Shown here: positions 62,554 through 64,000 of the stretch, one piece after another
Layout of the letters: each line of letters starts with the position of its first letter
Position numbering within the stretch: the first letter of the stretch is position 1
Source of the DNA: Enterobacter oligotrophicus
Lineage (GTDB): Bacteria > Pseudomonadota > Gammaproteobacteria > Enterobacterales > Enterobacteriaceae
Direction of reading: 5' to 3'
NCBI RefSeq assembly: GCF_009176645.1
Contig: NZ_AP019007.1
Span: forward strand, 2,108,001-2,172,000
Length of the DNA: 64,000 bases
Translations under genes and position numbers: made by a program
The notes under the pieces: generated by a model
Database searches by the model: none
Seen by the model: the letters and a program-made list of their open reading frames with translations, nothing else
Told to the model about the DNA's origin: nothing

Positions 62554-63603
62554 ATGACACCCACCCAGCCCGATAAAGCGGGACTCCATATTTTGCTAAA
62601 ACTGGCCTGTCTCGTGGTTATCCTTGCGGGTATCCATGCTGCTGCCGATATTCTTGTCCAGCTCCTGCTGGCGCTTTTCTTTGCTATCGTACTCAACCCG
62701 CTTGTGACCTGGTTTTTGCGCCGTGGCGTTAGCCGCCCGGTCGCCATCACTATCGTCGTCGCGGTGATGCTGATTGTGCTTACGGCGCTGTTTGGCGTGC
62801 TGGCGGCATCACTCAGCGAATTCTCCACCATGCTGCCGAAATACAACAGAGAGCTGACGCGGAAGATCGTAGACCTGCAGGAGATGATGCCCTTCCTTAA
62901 CCTGCATATTTCGCCGGAGCGGATGCTGCGCAGAATGGACTCCGAGAAGCTAATGACCTACGCCACCACGCTGATGACCGGGCTTTCCGGAGCCATGGCC
63001 AGCATTCTTCTGCTGGTGATGACGGTGGTGTTTATGCTCTTTGAAGTGCGCCACGTACCGTACAAACTGCGCTTCGCCCTGACCAATCCGCAAATTCATA
63101 TTGCGGGTCTGCACCGGGCCCTGAAAGGCGTGACCAAATATCTGGCGCTTAAAACGTTACTGAGTCTTTGGACCGGGGTCATCGTCTGGCTTGGCCTCAC
63201 GCTGCTGGACGTCCAGTTTGCCCTGATGTGGGGCGTACTGGCGTTTTTGCTGAACTATGTTCCCAATATCGGCGCGGTGCTGTCTGCCGTGCCGCCGATG
63301 ATTCAGGCTTTTCTGTTTAACGGATTTTACGAATGCATGCTGGTAGGCGCGCTTTTCCTTGTTGTGCATATGGTGCTGGGGAATATCGTTGAACCGCGCA
63401 TGATGGGCCATCGACTGGGAATGTCGACGCTGGTCGTCTTTTTATCCTTACTGGTCTGGGGATGGCTGCTGGGACCGGTCGGGATGCTGTTATCAGTGCC
63501 GCTGACCAGCGTATGCAAAATCTGGATGGAGACCACCAAAGGTGGCAGCAAACTCGCCATTCTGCTGGGTCCAGGTCGGCCAAAAAGCCGATTACCGGGA
63601 TAG
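62554..63603 (+). CDS. yhhT: AI-2E family transporter YhhT
   Basis: Polytopic inner-membrane protein of the AI-2 exporter/PerM family, 349 residues as in E. coli YhhT. It has about eight helices; conserved segments are LLNYVPNIGAVLSAVPPM and NIVEPRMMGHRLGMS. The substrate is not known. It diverges from yhhS. Confidence 0.93.
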   Translation: MTPTQPDKAGLHILLKLACLVVILAGIHAAADILVQLLLALFFAIVLNPLVTWFLRRGVSRPVAITIVVAVMLIVLTALFGVLAASLSEFSTMLPKYNRELTRKIVDLQEMMPFLNLHISPERMLRRMDSEKLMTYATTLMTGLSGAMASILLLVMTVVFMLFEVRHVPYKLRFALTNPQIHIAGLHRALKGVTKYLALKTLLSLWTGVIVWLGLTLLDVQFALMWGVLAFLLNYVPNIGAVLSAVPPMIQAFLFNGFYECMLVGALFLVVHMVLGNIVEPRMMGHRLGMSTLVVFLSLLVWGWLLGPVGMLLSVPLTSVCKIWMETTKGGSKLAILLGPGRPKSRLPG

Positions 63604-63795
63604 TCGGCCTGACAGGATGAGGCATAAAGACAGGTTCGCTCCGACGCTCAATTTAAGACAACCAGATGAGCAATGTGGCGCTTTAGATTATATTATGGGG
63701 AAAGCCCGTCAGATTAATAGCGAGTGTTTGCAACGCAATCACGCTGTCTCTGGCGGCCTTCATACCTCGATAATCATCAAACGCCGGGCGTAACT

Positions 63796-64000
63796 ATGTA
63801 CCAGTTTCTACTGGGAAAAATCTCTACCCTTAGCGCGGACCCGCTGGCGTCAACGCTTGCAGATATGGCACCTCAGGGTGCGAGAAGCGCATCCTGGATT
63901 GCAGGACGGACGCTGCTCGCCAGCGCGTTATCGCCCTCTCCTCTGCCTGAAATCATCGTTGGTGAACAGGGGAAGCCCGCCTTCGTGGATGCGTATCCTT
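63796..64000 (+). CDS. acpT: Phosphopantetheinyl transferase AcpT, N-terminal part
   Basis: The frame begins MYQFLLGKISTLSADPLAST and runs off the window after 68 codons. GRTLLASALSP and EIIVGEQGKPAF match the N-terminal half of E. coli AcpT, a holo-ACP synthase-like enzyme that transfers 4'-phosphopantetheine to carrier proteins. The Mg-binding and catalytic residues would lie beyond the end. The preceding gap 63604-63795 shows nothing I can name. Confidence 0.85.
   Translation, partial: MYQFLLGKISTLSADPLASTLADMAPQGARSASWIAGRTLLASALSPSPLPEIIVGEQGKPAFVDAYP

Overview
The window is a stretch of enterobacterial chromosome. The gene order from gntX-nfuA-gntT to yhhT-acpT follows the E. coli K-12 backbone almost gene for gene, and the proteins match their E. 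coli counterparts closely. Two departures point to Enterobacter or a close relative (Lelliottia, Leclercia) rather than Escherichia: a PuuE/GabT-like aminotransferase between livJ and rpoH, and a TRAP transporter operon between zntA and tusA. The rtcBA-rtcR genes expected between malT and glpR are missing. I see no tRNA, rRNA, insertion sequence, prophage, CRISPR array or antibiotic-resistance gene. The species call is inference from synteny and remembered sequences, not from a search.

Layout. 1-2.4 kb: end of gntX, nfuA, gntT. 2.5-10.2 kb: maltodextrin genes malPQ (minus strand) diverging from their activator malT. 10.3-14.1 kb: glycerol-3-phosphate genes glpR-glpG-glpE (minus) and glpD (plus). 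14.2-23.5 kb: glycogen operon glgBXCAP (minus), preceded by asd; yhgN diverges from asd. 26-29 kb: gluconate genes gntR, gntK, gntU. 29-31.7 kb: yhhW, yhhX, the iron-responsive small RNA RyhB with its Fur box, and yhhY. 31.8-39 kb: ggt, yhhA and the Pho-regulated ugpBAECQ operon. 39.2-46.1 kb: livKHMGF, panM and livJ. 46.3-52 kb: the aminotransferase, rpoH and the ftsY-ftsE-ftsX operon. 52-56.4 kb: rsmD, yhhL, yhhM, yhhN, zntA. 56.5-59.3 kb: TRAP operon. 59.5-64 kb: tusA, yhhQ, dcrB, yhhS, yhhT and the start of acpT.

How the genes work together. Much of the window handles carbon storage and uptake: maltodextrin breakdown, glycogen synthesis and breakdown, glycerol-3-phosphate import and oxidation, gluconate import and phosphorylation, and branched-chain amino acid import. 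Many control sites can be read directly: GntR operators at both gluconate loci, a MalT box cluster, a CRP site before malT, a GlpR operator before glpD, a Pho box before ugpB, a ZntR operator before zntA, and a sigma-E promoter overlapping a DnaA box before rpoH.

Gene ends are full of two kinds of short palindrome: REP/BIME elements and a separate family of about 35-39 nt (CCCTCACCCCAGCCC...GGGAGAGGG), with ten copies here. After yhgN the two are fused and tandemly duplicated. I found no clearly new multi-gene system. The points most worth following are the TRAP operon with its palindromic promoter sites, the extra aminotransferase, and the composite repeats.
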